A stretch of DNA of 64,000 nucleotides from Aporrectodea caliginosa (GCA_020284085.1 JACEVL010000773.1:51001-115000), one strand, 5' to 3'; counted from the first letter of the stretch, positions 1-10,988 are shown. Notes: a model not told the origin generated them from the letters alone. A program made the numbers and translations.

Positions 1-355
1 GGCGTCCACTCATATTAATGCCGCCAGACATAGTTCCACCAGCAAGTTGTAGGTTATCTAGGTCAATTGTGTCCGCATATCTTTTCGTTGCGGCGTCAGC
101 GTTCTCGGTAGGCGCACCCACATATGTGATTCGAAACCCACCAGATGAGAGAATTCCCATCATGGTATCGCCAAACTTGTGGGCGAACCCACCAGTGCTG
201 AACTGCCATATTAGACCAGCTGTTGTACTTCTACTACTTCGACCAAACTTATCGACCGGTATCGTGTATTATAGACAAAAGGGTACATTTCTAACACACA
301 AATTCGATTCAAAACTAGTGGAAGCCAATTGTTAGAATACGGTTGAAATCGTCTG

Positions 356-495
356 GAAGACCCGATAGAGGCTTAGATGAGTATGAAATTACTTCAACTG
401 CCATCAAAGACCCATAGAAATCGCCAGAAAGCCATTGATAGAACTGATAGAGTCTTAGATGAGTATGAACTCACTTCTACTGCGCCAAAACCCCT
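356..495. repeat. Diverged direct repeat, about 85-bp period
   Basis: Two copies of a block sharing GATAGAG-CTTAGATGAGTATGAA and a following CTTC-ACTG segment begin near 362 and 447. The copies differ at several positions. Nothing coding is apparent in the first 780 bases beyond this repeat. Confidence 0.6.
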
Positions 496-789
496 AATTT
501 CATTCTACTCTTTGGGTTAGCGTTCACTTCCGTGTTCTCATGATCGAGCTGTGAGTTCCCCGCTTCAAACGTATAGGGTCTTGACCCCAATGACATATTT
601 TATTACCGTCCTATCTCCAATCTCTCCTCCCTCCACTCTCTAAGCTTCTTTAAAGGTGTACTTCCTTTCAACTTACTGACTCTCTCGATGCTAATTCTCT
701 TGTGCCATTCTCCAATCTGGATGTAGAAAGTTTCAGACATCTTTTGGTCGACTTGTTTAGAGCCTTTGACTGTAGGTAAGTTACGCTTC

Positions 790-1185
790 TTTGCCACAAA
801 GTTACGCTTCTTTTCCTCAACGATACTGTGGACCACTGTGGACCACTTTATCCTTTTGGAGCGTCCGGAGAAATCTTTTAGAATTTCCGATGTTGCCTTT
901 CTTTGGCCTCTGTCTCAGACCGCTCCATCTCTTTTGTCTTTGGGGCCACACACTTCGTCTGGTCCTCTGTTCCTTTTGGTCTTCCTCAAGGTTCTGTTCT
1001 GGTCCCTCTCTATGCATTCAGTACACTGCCGGCCTGGAACGAATTCTCCTTCGTATTGGTTTTGCTGTCAATCAGTGTGCAGAAGACACCCAGGCCTTGC
1101 TTACAGTCCGGCGGATGCTGATCCTTCGTAGTCTCTGGATGTCACCCAACCGTCTTCGATTAAACTGTTATAAGACCGAGTAAAC
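790..1185 (+). pseudogene. LINE reverse transcriptase relic (CR1/L2-like)
   Basis: Reading across frames on the plus strand gives a decayed reverse transcriptase in family order. There is a TTVDHFILLERPEKSF segment (palm motif A region), then GLPQGSVL (motif B), then an AEDTQ segment where the family has YADDTQ, then WMS-NRLRLN--KTE. Several frameshifts separate these blocks, so it is a dead fragment of a non-LTR retrotransposon. Neither the 5' endonuclease part nor a clear 3' tail is seen. Confidence 0.75.
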
Positions 1186-1689
1186 TTGGCTTGGGGGTCG
1201 CTTTCTGCTTTTCTTTACGCCTGAAGTTTCCGGACATTCCTTTCTCTTCCGTAAAATGGGAGTAAGTTCGCCTCCTCCTTAGGAAGAGGAAAGTTTACAG
1301 TGCTAATTGTTAACTTTCTCTAGGAAACATCTAACAACTCATCCTGGCAGTCTGGAGGACAACTGTATGAAAAACATATTTCAAGACGTTCTAGGTGCTT
1401 CAATGCGCTTGGCAAAGTCGTCTGCGTATGGTTTCGGCAACCTTGCTCTGCCAGAGGATGTCTTGTTTAATTCACGGCTCTTGAGTTTTGATTGTTATCA
1501 CTCGCCACTTTGTGCACAAATTATCGCTTATCGCGTAAAAAACGCTAGTTAAATGGTTGCCTTCCAAATTTTTTCAAAATTTCATTGTTATTTATTTTGA
1601 ATCCTAGTAATGATGTCGGGGGTCGCCTTTTCCCATTCACTTGTATATTCACGTTGCTTGGTAATGAAAACAAGTAAACTTATTTTAAA

Positions 1690-1790
1690 ACTAGATGCTA
1701 GATGCATGGATGAAACTAAGTTTCCATTCAATAGAAGCTGGATTGATGAAAATAATCTTTTCAGTAATTAGAAGCTGGATTCCTGATAAT
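1690..1790. repeat. Diverged 'AGAAGCTGGATTGATGAAAA' repeat block
   Basis: This block carries two to three diverged copies of a unit containing GAAGCTGGATTGATGAAAA. The same units fill the interior of the Mutator-like miniature element at 23332-24093 (for example near 23820-23950). The match ties the tandem array just downstream to the same element family. Confidence 0.6.
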
Positions 1791-1793
1791 ATA

Positions 1794-2225
1794 CAGCACG
1801 TTTTAGCGAAACTATTAGAAAGCGGCCTCTGTTGATTAGCTTTAATGGATAAAGATACACTTGTAGACGAAATGTCGTTAGACGAAGTGTCTGTAGACGA
1901 AGTGTCGTAGACGAAAAGTCTGTAGACGAGAATATAGGCCTATAGCACGTTTTAGCGAAACTATAAGAAAGCGGCCTCTGTTGATTAGCCGTAATGGATA
2001 AAGATAGCCTACACTTGTAGACGAAGTGTCTGTAGACGAAGTGTCTGTAGACGAAGTGTCGTAGACGAAAAGTCTGTAGACGAGAATATATAGCACGTTT
2101 TAGCGAAACTATAAGAAAGCGGCCTCTGTTGATTAGCCGTAATGGATAAAGATACACTTGTAGACGAAGTGTCTGTAGACGAAGTGTCGTAGACGAAAAG
2201 TCTGTAGACGAGTTGTCGCGGGACC
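1794..2225. repeat. Three-copy tandem repeat ending in a Mutator-like terminus
   Basis: Three units of about 148-150 bp start at 1794, 1944 and 2092, each beginning AGCACGTTTTAGCGAAACTA. Each unit ends in a short array of TAGACGAAGTGTC / TAGACGAAAAGTC motifs. The outer right edge reads ...GTCGCGGGACC at 2225. Its complement, GGTCCCGCGACAA, resembles the GGT...GGGCAA ends of the element at 23332-24093. I read this as an expanded terminal array of a related non-autonomous element. The left terminus was not found. Confidence 0.55.
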
Positions 2226-2595
2226 ATTTAAGACGTGCAGTTTAATTTTGACTTTGAAAAACCAGATATATGTGACCCGCCACGGCAAAAGTAGGTTTTT
2301 GACTTTTTGTCACCAAAAATCAAAATTTACTTTATTCTCCCATGAGATTCTACTATGTAAGACCTTTCAAATGACATGTTATTTATTTATTTATGAAGTT
2401 CCTAACCGGAGTTGTGCACTTTTAAAGACCAGCAGTGACGCAAACTACATTTGGAGAATAACGCGATCAAAGTTTAGACCCAAAAAGTCCTTAGAATCGA
2501 TGACATATTCTCAATAACATCAGCAAAATAGTCGTCTTTGGCGTCGTGCCTGTTTACATCGTTCAGTAATTGGGCGAGTTTGCGCTCTATTCTTC

Positions 2596-2690
2596 ACGAA
2601 GTGTCGTAAACGAAAAGTCTGTAGACGAGTTATCCGGGAACCATTTAAGACGTGCAGTTATTTTTGACATTGAAAAACTAGATATAATAG
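2596..2690. repeat. Second copy of the array terminus plus flank
   Basis: This segment repeats 2176-2275 in direct orientation: the GACGAAGTGTCG / GACGAAAAGTCTGTAGACGAG end motif, a terminus ending GGGAACC at 2642, then the same flank ATTTAAGACGTGCAG. The shared flank shows a local duplication of about 420 bp spacing rather than two independent insertions. Confidence 0.65.
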
Positions 2691-3343
2691 GCTATAATTA
2701 TTATATTCATACGTGAACAGTTACAAGGCCTTTATCTCTTGCATTGAGATTCTTGGATGATTCAAACGGTTCTGTATAGTTTCTAATGGAACTGGATAAG
2801 AGCCATACAGTATATAACTCCATGCGGAATTTTATATTGATTGACAAACGACAGAGAACCATCTCCGAACTTGTGTTCTTTTGTAAGGAACTCCTAACCA
2901 GGTAAATTTTCTATGGAGGGTTCTTGGTTTAGTTGAGAACTGAAGTGTATTCCGCATAGCTTGCTTTCCTGCTATAAATTGCTTGCTTTCGTGCTGTCAA
3001 ACGATATACCTATCCTTTTGAAGCACCTCTAAGGTTGGGTTTGGACCTTGCCATTGTTCCTATTAATTCCTAATGTAATTAGAACTATTGCGACTATTAT
3101 GTCACGCAGTAGGCCTATATTCGAAGGTTGCATTTTGCAAGATATCATATTCGTTTTTATACATCAGTCGAACACTAAGCACACTTTTCTGCGCAATGTT
3201 TTAGCTCAATCCGACATACAAATATGTCTCCATGTTTTCACATAGCACTATCTGTAATTCGATTACTTCCAAACTCTTCTGGCAAGATATTGTCAACCTT
3301 GCAATGACTTCATGAATGCAGAGGCCAAGAGGTTTAGGTGTGA
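2691..3343. other. Non-coding interval, nothing recognised
   Basis: AT-rich sequence with no convincing ORF or RNA. One TAGGCCTA octamer occurs near 3111. Confidence 0.5.
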
Positions 3344-3821
3344 CAGGTTGTACCTAATAATTAGGTGCAACGTCAGGGGTCAAAACCCGTCACATGTCGG
3401 TTTTTGACCTTTTATTCAGTCATATTCTACAATTAATCTGCTTCAAACTACGTTTTACAGAATGAAAATATCTTTTTTCAAACTGAAGTTATGTGCGTTT
3501 GATTCTTTCATTGGTATAGAGTGAAAAATAGAATAAAAAGTTTCGGAATATTCATGTCATTAAAGTCCTCAGCAACCATTACTTGATTATTCTGCAATTG
3601 TGCTGTGCAATAAAGGGCTCTATTCTGTGTCGAATAAAACAAATGGCATCAAAATCTGATTACTACTTTGCAAGTTATGGCAAATTCACAAGCAACTGCT
3701 GAATTGAAGAATATTCTACATTGTTGACCCCTCTCGCCTATTTCAGCTTCTAGCTCAGTATCTAGGAAGCGACAAGCGACGGGTTTTGACCCATGGCGTC
3801 ACCTATGTGAGCAATTACCTG
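3344..3821. mobile_element. Small element bounded by imperfect inverted repeats
   Basis: The left end contains GGGGTCAAAACCCGTC (about 3375-3390). The right end contains its complement GACGGGTTTTGACCC (about 3778-3792). Similarity extends outward on both sides to CAGGT (3344) and ACCTG (3821). The interior, about 0.48 kb, is non-coding, as in a miniature inverted-repeat element. No clear TSD was found, so the exact boundaries and superfamily are open. Confidence 0.5.
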
Positions 3822-4800
3822 CGTTACCACTGCATTCTGAAGTGGCTGTCATCCAGTCATTATTTAAACATGCACACGTCTACGCACACAGTTGGCTCAA
3901 GTAGCGAGAGCAAAGTATTGTTTGTCTTCGTGCTGATAAGCGGTATTCTTTTCACTTTGAAGTAGCTCATTTTAACTTGATGTTGGACCCTGCCCTTGTC
4001 GTAGTTAATTGACAATTCGTAGTTAATTGACAATGAAACAAAGCTTACTAAGTTCAGGCAAATATTGCTCCATTTGATTCACGCAATCATTCGAAGGCTA
4101 TCGCTACTAGACGGTATTATGTTCATATGTACATTTTTATGTGAATATTGCGGATAAAATTTCTCTGTTTGCGTTACAGCTAATTGAGAGCCATATGTGA
4201 GTTGAAGCGTTTTCATTAATCAGTTTCAACGTCTGCTTGAGCGCTGTAATTTCAGGAGAAACACCGATCATTGTAAGTAAGATTTGAACTGGCACTCAAC
4301 TGTTTCAAATATCAAATTGTAGACCTCGCTTAGGTAACCCAGAAATGTCAAAATGTTAACAAAACAACTTTGATCAACAATAGCAGAACTTGAGGGAAAT
4401 AAAATATGCCAACAATGCATTGTAGATTTTTTTGACAACTATAAATGGAGTTTCTATTTACCCAAAAGTGACACGTAGTTTCCATAATGCACGACTGTAA
4501 TCACCGTGGAAATTAGAAATATTTTACGAAACCTAATTCAATGCAAATCTAAGCAATAAGTATTATGTCTGATGAAGAAAAATATAGTATGCGGAGCTAT
4601 ACCCTTTATTCTATTACATTCCTGCATTCTGTTAGAAACAGATTGATAATGCTTTCCATCAACAGACGAATTATGTTTGATCTTTGAATTAATCATTAGG
4701 CCTACATCAGTTGTGCCAAATATCAGAGATAAGTTATCTACTTACTGGTTTTATTCATATCAATGGTGAAAGTTTTGTTCTGAATGACTTCAACAAAATG
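3822..4800. other. Non-coding AT-rich interval
   Basis: No supported gene. A short tandem duplication with a CGTAGTTAATTGACAAT unit lies near 3998-4034. A TAGGCCTA octamer lies near 4698. Confidence 0.5.
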
Positions 4801-5144
4801 CTGGCTAGTGAGGCAGACACTTTGAAGTAGGCTACTGACAAGGTGGTAGGCCTGTTTGGTTTAGATGACTAAGTAACTAAAAAGACAGATGAACAAATTT
4901 ACCCATGGATGGATGCTGATGTTGTTGCTGCTGCAAATGAGGACTTGTTTGGATCTGGAAAGTCATGTCGGTGTTTCTATACGACTCTCATGCAGGAAGA
5001 ACTGTATCTGTTCCTCCTGAATGTTAGGACTCCATTGAAACTCTGCCACTCTACGCGCGGTTAATTTCGATGACAACTTTCAGACTTCTCACCGTCAGGC
5101 AACAATGTAGTCGTTGTCACTGTCCCATGTATCTGAATTGTAGG

Positions 5145-5412
5145 CTAGGAAATGTTGTGGTATATCCAATGCTGTGAAAAGTTACCTGGTGTGTTACGAC
5201 ACAAAGTCAGCTGCTTCTGATGAAGTGCAGTAGTGAAGGCAGGATGATCTGTTGTTTTGACGCCAATCGCTGCAACCATGGCAGACTTCATCTCGGCAGA
5301 AACTTCAGAGTCAAGGAAGGCGAGACCGATCAGAATTTCACTCACATACCACAAGTGACCAGCGAATGACTTTATGGCAGCTTTAGCAACAGCATCGTGT
5401 GTCTTCTTGTAG
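5145..5412 (-). pseudogene. Relic ORF of a 'GHLWY' family, downstream part
   Basis: Minus-strand reading gives KKTHDAVAKAA followed by KSFAGHLWYVSE, then GLAFLDSEVS and MVAAIGVK. From memory this resembles an uncharacterised protein family found in many copies in cnidarian and other invertebrate genomes, with a HLWYL-E...GLAFFD core. I know no established function. The reading frame breaks at 5412, where the Mutator-like element begins. The upstream part lies at 8496-8617 in the same frame once the element and one TSD copy are removed. Confidence 0.6.
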
Positions 5413-5419
5413 ATTTCCA

Positions 5420-5568
5420 TGACAAAATGTCATGCGACAAAATGTCACCGACAAAATGTCACCGACAAAATGTCATAACGACAAAATGTCACATGACAAA
5501 ATGTCGCCGACAAAATGTCGCCGACAAAATGTCGCCGACAAAATGTCGCCGACAAAATGTCATGGCAT
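5420..5568. repeat. Left terminal array of GACAAAATGTC units
   Basis: Eleven-base units GACA-AAA-TGTC with 4-bp complementary arms are separated by 3-6 bp spacers, mostly ACC or GCC. This is the left inverted end of the Mutator-like element. Repeated, near-palindromic units of this kind would suit a multimeric transposase binding region; that role is inference. Confidence 0.85.
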
Positions 5569-5576
5569 GAATTTAG

Positions 5577-6015
5577 TTTTTACTTGCACTTGCCTTCATC
5601 CACCCTTGATGTCATCGGCACATTTGAAAACCTAACTGAACTACCAGTGTATCGTGACCTCGAATGCATCATCGACTATCTCGAAGACAACTTCATTGGG
5701 CGACAGCGAAGGGGTCGGCGAGGACAACCAAGGTTTGGCATCGCACTTTGGAACCAATATGCGCGTGTAGGCTACTTGAACATTTGCCTCGAAGCAACAA
5801 CGCCGTTGAAGGTTGGCAAAATGCCTTCATCAACGTTGTTGGCTTTGCCCATCCGACAACAATCAAACTTGCGCGTAAGCTCCAGCAAGAACAGCACAGT
5901 ATACATGGAACTCCTGCGTCGCCAACTGGAACTTGGAGTTCAACCAGGAAAGAAGAAGGCATATATACAAGCTCTCCACATTATTTGGAGGACATTGCAA
6001 GAGTTCTGCATATAG
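5577..6015 (+). pseudogene. MULE transposase C-terminal relic
   Basis: The plus strand shows VYRDLECIIDYLEDNFIG then RRGRRGQPRFGIALWNQY. After a frameshift near 5760 it continues LPRSNNAVEGWQNAF, then FAHPTTIKLARKLQQEQ. The order YFED-Y-GR--RGRR---F-I--WN, R-NNA-EGWH--F, HP--W-F---L--EQ is that of the C-terminal region of animal Mutator-like transposases. The catalytic N-terminal part is absent, since the coding remnant starts right after the terminal array. A final KKKAY segment follows in the first frame. The hAT-like insertion cuts the region at 6024. Confidence 0.8.
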
Positions 6016-6023
6016 GCCTACAT

Positions 6024-8102
6024 TAGGGTGTCCCAAACAGACAGACAATTTTCAAAAGTGTATATATCTTGATGGCCAACCTCTAGAAAGTTTCTATATG
6101 ACTAGTTATTATATTGTACGAAGTTACAGCTAATTAGATTAACATTTAGGCGTGGCTCAAGCGACGCTAACTTAAGCATTGTATAGCTGAATCATACACA
6201 TTAATTTACCATTGAGAAATTTTATCCAAAAGTATCACAGGAACTAAAAGCAACCGAGAAGTGATTTTTGTGTCTGTGACAGGGTTTTCCTGGAAGAAGT
6301 CAAATATGCTATTTCTAACATTGTAGGGCAATCGGATGACCTTCATTTTCAAGGTCATTTGACATCTATTGTCATAATATTTCGTAATCGGTGAAGGCTA
6401 AGAAGAAGGTGTCAGTCCAAGATAGGCCTACTGGGCTCAAGGATATAAACAGAGTTATAAACAACCTGGTATGACCATCGTATGACCATCGCATGACTTT
6501 GTAGTTTAAGGTCACTCGAGCTGTTATGGTTAACCTTTGGCCTCGCTGGAACTACAAGTTATGTACAAAAAATTCCTGGCGTATAATGTTTTTCAGAGTC
6601 TTGGTTTCCAAAGAAGTATACTCGACAGAGTTATGATGAACATCATTTGCTGAGTGCATGACTGTAGCTCAGGGTCCATTGACCTGCAATATTTAACCTT
6701 TGGTTCTCCGATACGACAAGTGCTAGAATAGTTTCCTTAATGTCTAATAATTTTTATGATTTTAAGGGCCGCCAAAAAAACTGTACACTCAACATTATAG
6801 GTTTCGATCGCTTTCCTCCTTCTGCAGCTTCTCTCCAACCTTTCCTCTCTTTGGACCAGCATGATCTCTTTGTCCCGCGAACTAGGACCACTTTGGCGCA
6901 AGCTAGGTCATTTCTCACCATTGGGCCTGCCCTGTGGAATTCCCTCCCCTCCTCTTTACGCGTTTCCATTCCTTCGAGATCTATTCCTAATTCTCTCTTT
7001 CTTCAAAACCTATTTCTTGTATCGGGGTACTCGCACTGGAAGCACTACTGAATAGTCACTGCTATGAACGGCGATATATAAGTTACTAATTACATTACAC
7101 AAACACTACATCTGAGCTTCAAGGTCACTTGACGACCCGGCGTGGTTGCCCTTCGTTTCTCGGGAATTGCAAGCAATAGAATTGTGATTGTGGTTTATCT
7201 TCGGTGAAGGCATTAAAGCACATTCCTAAACATGAGATTTGCTATTGTACGTTGTGATTCACAGAAAATAGCTACAGGAAACTGTCGACGACTTTCCAAG
7301 GTCATATGAACTGTTACAAACCAATCAACGTATTACTTGATATTATAGATCATGGAATGTAATTACCGCAGAGTGGTAGGCATGTGTCTTCAGGACTTCT
7401 TGTAACCAAAAATATTACAGTTGATACCAAGATCACCTTTCTAAGACTTGTGGGTGGCTACGGATATATATTAGTTCACTGGGTCTGTGAAATATAAATA
7501 TTATTATCAAATTTCTTGTAGTCGATACCCCTTGTCTGCAGACACCGATAGCTCCTTTCCAAGAGTTCTGGCTGTGGAGTTAGGAGCGGTAACTTCAAAA
7601 GTTGAGTGACGTTATGTCACATGTTCTGGAAGAAGAAACTGCTAAGGGGTTTCAAGAATATTTTATGCAAATCTTTCTTTCCCAAAACCATAACTTGATA
7701 CCTAAAAATAAACCTTTTAAGAACAATACGTTAAGAGGAACCATTGATCCAACGCAATGTCAACTGTGACGTCAAAGTTTGACGTCATGTCACATGGCGT
7801 CATGCAAGAGTAACCTTATGAGACAAAATCTATGTTGTGAGTAAACATTTCCAGGAAACCTCACCAAAGGAAATTTGAATATCTCTTCCCGTTTGAAAGT
7901 TATGCATTGAAACCCGATATGTTGGTAAAATTCCCACACAGGCTATTGCATAGGGGTATTCGAAATTTGAAAAGGCTTTGAGCCACGTCTAAATGATCTT
8001 CAATCTTGCTGTAACTTTGCATTTTTATCAGAATAGCCAAGAGAAACTGTTTAGAGGTTGGCCATTGAAATTTGAGAACATTGGTTTTTCTGGGACACCC
8101 TA
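6024..8102. mobile_element. Non-autonomous hAT-like element, copy 1
   Basis: The ends are TAGGGTGTCCCA (6024) and its complement TGGGACACCCTA (8091-8102). The flanking 8-bp TSD is GCCTACAT (6016-6023 and 8103-8110). A second conserved inverted block, ATGGCCAACCTCTA, lies about 45 bp in from the left end and about 35 bp in from the right end. Element length is 2079 bp. A second copy at 32470-37689 has the same termini and its own TSD. The TA(G)GGG-type end and 8-bp TSD fit the hAT superfamily, with P-like as the alternative. No transposase is visible. Confidence 0.8.
6790..7110 (+). pseudogene. LINE 3' fragment carried inside the hAT-like element
   Basis: Plus-strand reading gives DLFVPRTRTTLAQARSF and then IGPALWNSLPSSLR, the C-terminal signature of CR1/L2-type LINE proteins. 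It is followed by an ATATATAAGTTACTAATTAC 3' tail. The same fragment sits at the matching place in copy 2 (about 33240-33560), so it was captured before the element spread. Confidence 0.75.
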
Positions 8103-8347
8103 GCCTACATGTTGTCTGAACATTTCAATAACTTACATACGCACTATAATCGCTTGACAGACACTATTATTCAGCGTTGTATTCAGTAAGCTGATTTTGC
8201 TTTTGACTATAAAATCTTTTTTCGAGGTTTTCTTACCGTCGAAAAGGTTTTATTACAATCACTTGACACTACTGTTAGCCTTTTTACAAGATTTTGCTTT
8301 TGAAATTGTCAATTATTAAAATTATCGCTTATTTACTGATTTATACT

Positions 8348-8480
8348 TATGACATTTTGTCGGCGACATTTTGTCAGGTGACATTTTGTCGTTATGACAT
8401 TTTGTCGGTGACATTTTGTCGTTATGACATTTTGTCGGTGACATTTTGTCGGTGACATTTTGTCGCATGACATTTTGTCA
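8348..8480. repeat. Right terminal array of GACATTTTGTC units
   Basis: This is the reverse complement of the left array at 5420-5568, with the outermost units in matching order. It forms the right inverted end of the Mutator-like element. Confidence 0.85.
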
Positions 8481-8495
8481 GGCCACCTCTTGTAG

Positions 8496-8617
8496 CAGTG
8501 TAACTCACAGAGTAACTGAAGATCATTTCTTGGAGCAGACGAAGCACATGAACATGTAAACCAGGCTTTCAAATAGACCTTCAGTACAAATGTGTTTAAG
8601 TGACCGAAGGCTGACAC
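8496..8617 (-). pseudogene. Relic ORF of the 'GHLWY' family, upstream part
   Basis: Minus-strand reading gives LKAWFTCSCASSAPRNDL and then LLCELHCYK, ending at the Mutator-like element boundary. In the family as I recall it, a Y-KAW---P-A-APR-DL segment precedes the HLWYL segment, so this is the missing upstream half of 5145-5412. No start codon can be assigned with confidence. Confidence 0.55.
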
Positions 8618-9000
8618 AGTTCACGTGCAGTCAGCCGGAATTGGGAGCAAAAAGGAAATTTGCAAACTGTATATCAGCTACGCCATCCATCGAGTTCAGT
8701 GGAAAGGTCAGAGTGACTGAATATGAACACTCGCAGTCTCGCACTGCCTGACTCGGACTCTGCTCCGAGAAACAGAGGCAACAGTTGTAGAAGCTCTCGG
8801 TGATCGTCCCTTAGCTGAAACTCTGTAAGTTCCTGAGCACTGAATGAACTGTATGAGGTGATCCCGAACTGGATTTAGAGCCAGACAGACACACATTAAC
8901 AGTACTATGATTGATTATATTTATTCCAAATAATAACAAAATCAGTTTGCAGCTCAGTAATCAGTATAGCAGAAAAAAAATGTGAACAAGAACGCTGTCA

Positions 9001-9170
9001 CTAGCCTGGTTCAAACTTACATGGGGAAATATATTTTTTCAAAATATGCTGCTCCACAAGGCCCCTGTTACACTTGACTAGAAGACTCTGTGTTGAAAAA
9101 ATTGAAGAGATCTGAGCATGTTTGGAGGTCGCTAGGTTTTGACACTTTTTGTAGAAATTGCAAAAATTGC
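9001..9170. repeat. One arm of a diverged inverted pair
   Basis: GCTCCACAAGG...CCTGTTACAC, GAGTCTGTG and GAGGTCGCTAGGTTTT in this block reappear, complementary, at 10560-10700. The arms are clearly related but diverged. Confidence 0.55.
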
Positions 9171-9899
9171 GCATCTGACGCGTTAATAGCTTCATTATGA
9201 ATTAAAATAAGCACCCATGAACACCAAGCACCATCTTTCTAAATCATGAGCAATATGCCAACTGTATTTAAGTAACTAAAAGAATAATAAGCTTATTTAC
9301 AAATAAAACACTTATTTCAAGTTCTTTCTGATAGATAAACGGTTGTTGGCTTATAACTAATTTTTAAATTTTGCATGCCACCTTTTCATCACAATTCGTT
9401 TCATATCCTACAATTGTATTGCTCAATATTGCTCTGTATGCTGCTAATTTAGCGTGATTCGAGTACTTTTTTCGTCTGTGAATCCGGCCTTGAATATGAA
9501 ATAAGCTTACAGCACATGTTTTTTCACTTTCTGCAATAAAAGCTCGTACGTTACAAAACGGCAGCTATGGAGTTCCTCACAATGTTGTCTGTTAGGGATG
9601 CCTGACAAACACTTTCTTGGGTCTGGACTAACAAAAAATTGGGCAATCCTGAGGAATTTCATATTTCATTAGCAGAATAGACTATAGCATTTGGTGAGGC
9701 CACGAAATCAACAATAGTCGCTGCGTTGGTAATTCGGGAGGAGGCTAGAATCCCCGCACAGTGTGTGGATTCGGGTGTTCGCAAACTGTGGAAGTTGTAT
9801 GAACAAAAATTTGTGCTGATTCAAGGAGTTACAGTTTAAGTTCGATTTAATTAACTCTTTCAGTCATCCATCATCTCCGCTATTTCTTCGAAGCGTGTC

Positions 9900-10290
9900 A
9901 CTGAAGACGTCGAGGCTGCTCTGGTAATACAATCTTATTTATCCACCTAATCCGCTATCCATGTAGCGTCTGGACAGGAAATCCTTCGACCACCAGACTC
10001 CACTGGAAGAGTATGTCACAAGGAGATCTTTAAAACTGCTTGATCTTTTTACCATCCAGGGTCAAGAACAACCCACAGCCTTCCTATCAAAGTCCTTTAC
10101 TCCCTGACCACTGGACCCTACTTCCCAGTCGATGAAGGCAAATGTCAAACTGTTGATGGTCGTCAATGACTGCGCAGAACGTGGAGTGGCTCTGGTCCAT
10201 TCTTACAATGATATACTAAGGATGAGTCACAGAAACAATACTTGCTGCAACTTGTCTCCAGTCATCGGACAAAATTTTCTGTTCCAACAA
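9900..10290 (+). pseudogene. Second 'GHLWY'-family relic (C-terminal part)
   Basis: The plus strand encodes KLLMVVNDCAERGVALVHSYN. I recall a VVND-AERGVALI-EYN segment near the C-terminus of the same uncharacterised family as 5145-8617, which is why I link them. Its orientation is opposite to the first relic. Sequence after about 10240 (SPVIGQNF...) drifts out of the family. It is a broken remnant with no function assigned. Confidence 0.45.
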
Positions 10291-10559
10291 AGGCAAAATG
10301 AAATAATAGTAGGTTGCGGGTTTTCCAGCACTTCAATGACGGGATTTATGCAGACTGGATAACTTCTTTAATTATCCAAAATTATATTTTTATTACAAAC
10401 GTAATGCAGCCTGACTAAGCAGTAACACTGCAGTAGGCCCCTATATATTTCTAAATTGGGCTGTTTATTTTTCAAAATAATAACTGACTTGAAAATAATT
10501 TATAACCGATTTGAAAAAAAAAAATCAAAATTATACATGTTTTTTGACAAGTTCATACT

Positions 10560-10700
10560 ATAATATGATTATGGCAAAAAGTCGAAAAACATAGCGACCT
10601 CTAAACATAATCAAATCTTTCCAAAATTTTGCATACAGACTCATGTTTTCATGTGTAACAAGGGCAGCCTTGTGGAGCAATGTATTTCCAACTTTTAATT
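10560..10700. repeat. Second arm of the diverged inverted pair
   Basis: This is the reverse complement of the 9001-9170 block (AGCGACCTCTAAACAT, GTGTAACAAGGGCAGCCTTGTGGAGC). Between the arms lies the second 'GHLWY' relic. Confidence 0.55.
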
Positions 10701-10983
10701 TTGTGGACCAGTCTAGCTGTCACTGGGAAACATTAACAGTACAACAATACTGAATTACCCACTCCGGAAATAATTTACTCTGGTGAAGCAATATTTGAAT
10801 TAAAAAATACGTTTTATGGCAACAAACGTGAATAATATTAAAAATATGAGCACATTGAGCTACATATTAATATATTTCAATGAAACTTAGCACTGATACT
10901 ATGCAACATAAAAAGAACATAAAGAGGGGTGGGGCCCGGAATATGCTGAAGTCTACTATTTACATTACATTGAGTGGCACCTA

Positions 10984-10988
10984 ATATA

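Larger units (their letters stand above)
5413..8487 (+). mobile_element. Mutator-like (MULE) DNA transposon, interrupted
   Basis: The element is flanked by an 8-bp duplication, TCTTGTAG (5405-5412 and 8488-8495). Its inverted ends are arrays of the near-palindrome GACAAAATGTC spaced every 14-17 bp. About eleven units lie at 5420-5568, with the complementary array at 8348-8480. The unit order and spacers (CATGC, CAC, CAC, CATAAC) match between the two ends when one is reverse-complemented. The interior encodes a decayed MULE transposase C-terminus (5577-6015). It is split by a hAT-like insertion at 6024-8102, leaving only about 1 kb of its own sequence. It is therefore an internally deleted, non-autonomous copy. 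Confidence 0.8.

Noticed and set aside
5420..5568. Regularly spaced short repeats suggesting a CRISPR array
   Set aside because: Repeat units are 11 bp with 3-6 bp spacers, are mirrored at the other end of a transposon, and lie in animal DNA. They are transposon termini.
5432..5635. Protein with repeated TDKMSPTKCH phrase
   Set aside because: Translation of the MULE terminal array; the real coding relic starts after the array.
6024..8102. TA-flanked Tc1/mariner interpretation of the TAGGGTGTCCC element
   Set aside because: Both copies have a perfect 8-bp direct duplication outside TAGGG, which fits hAT-like insertion better than a TA target.
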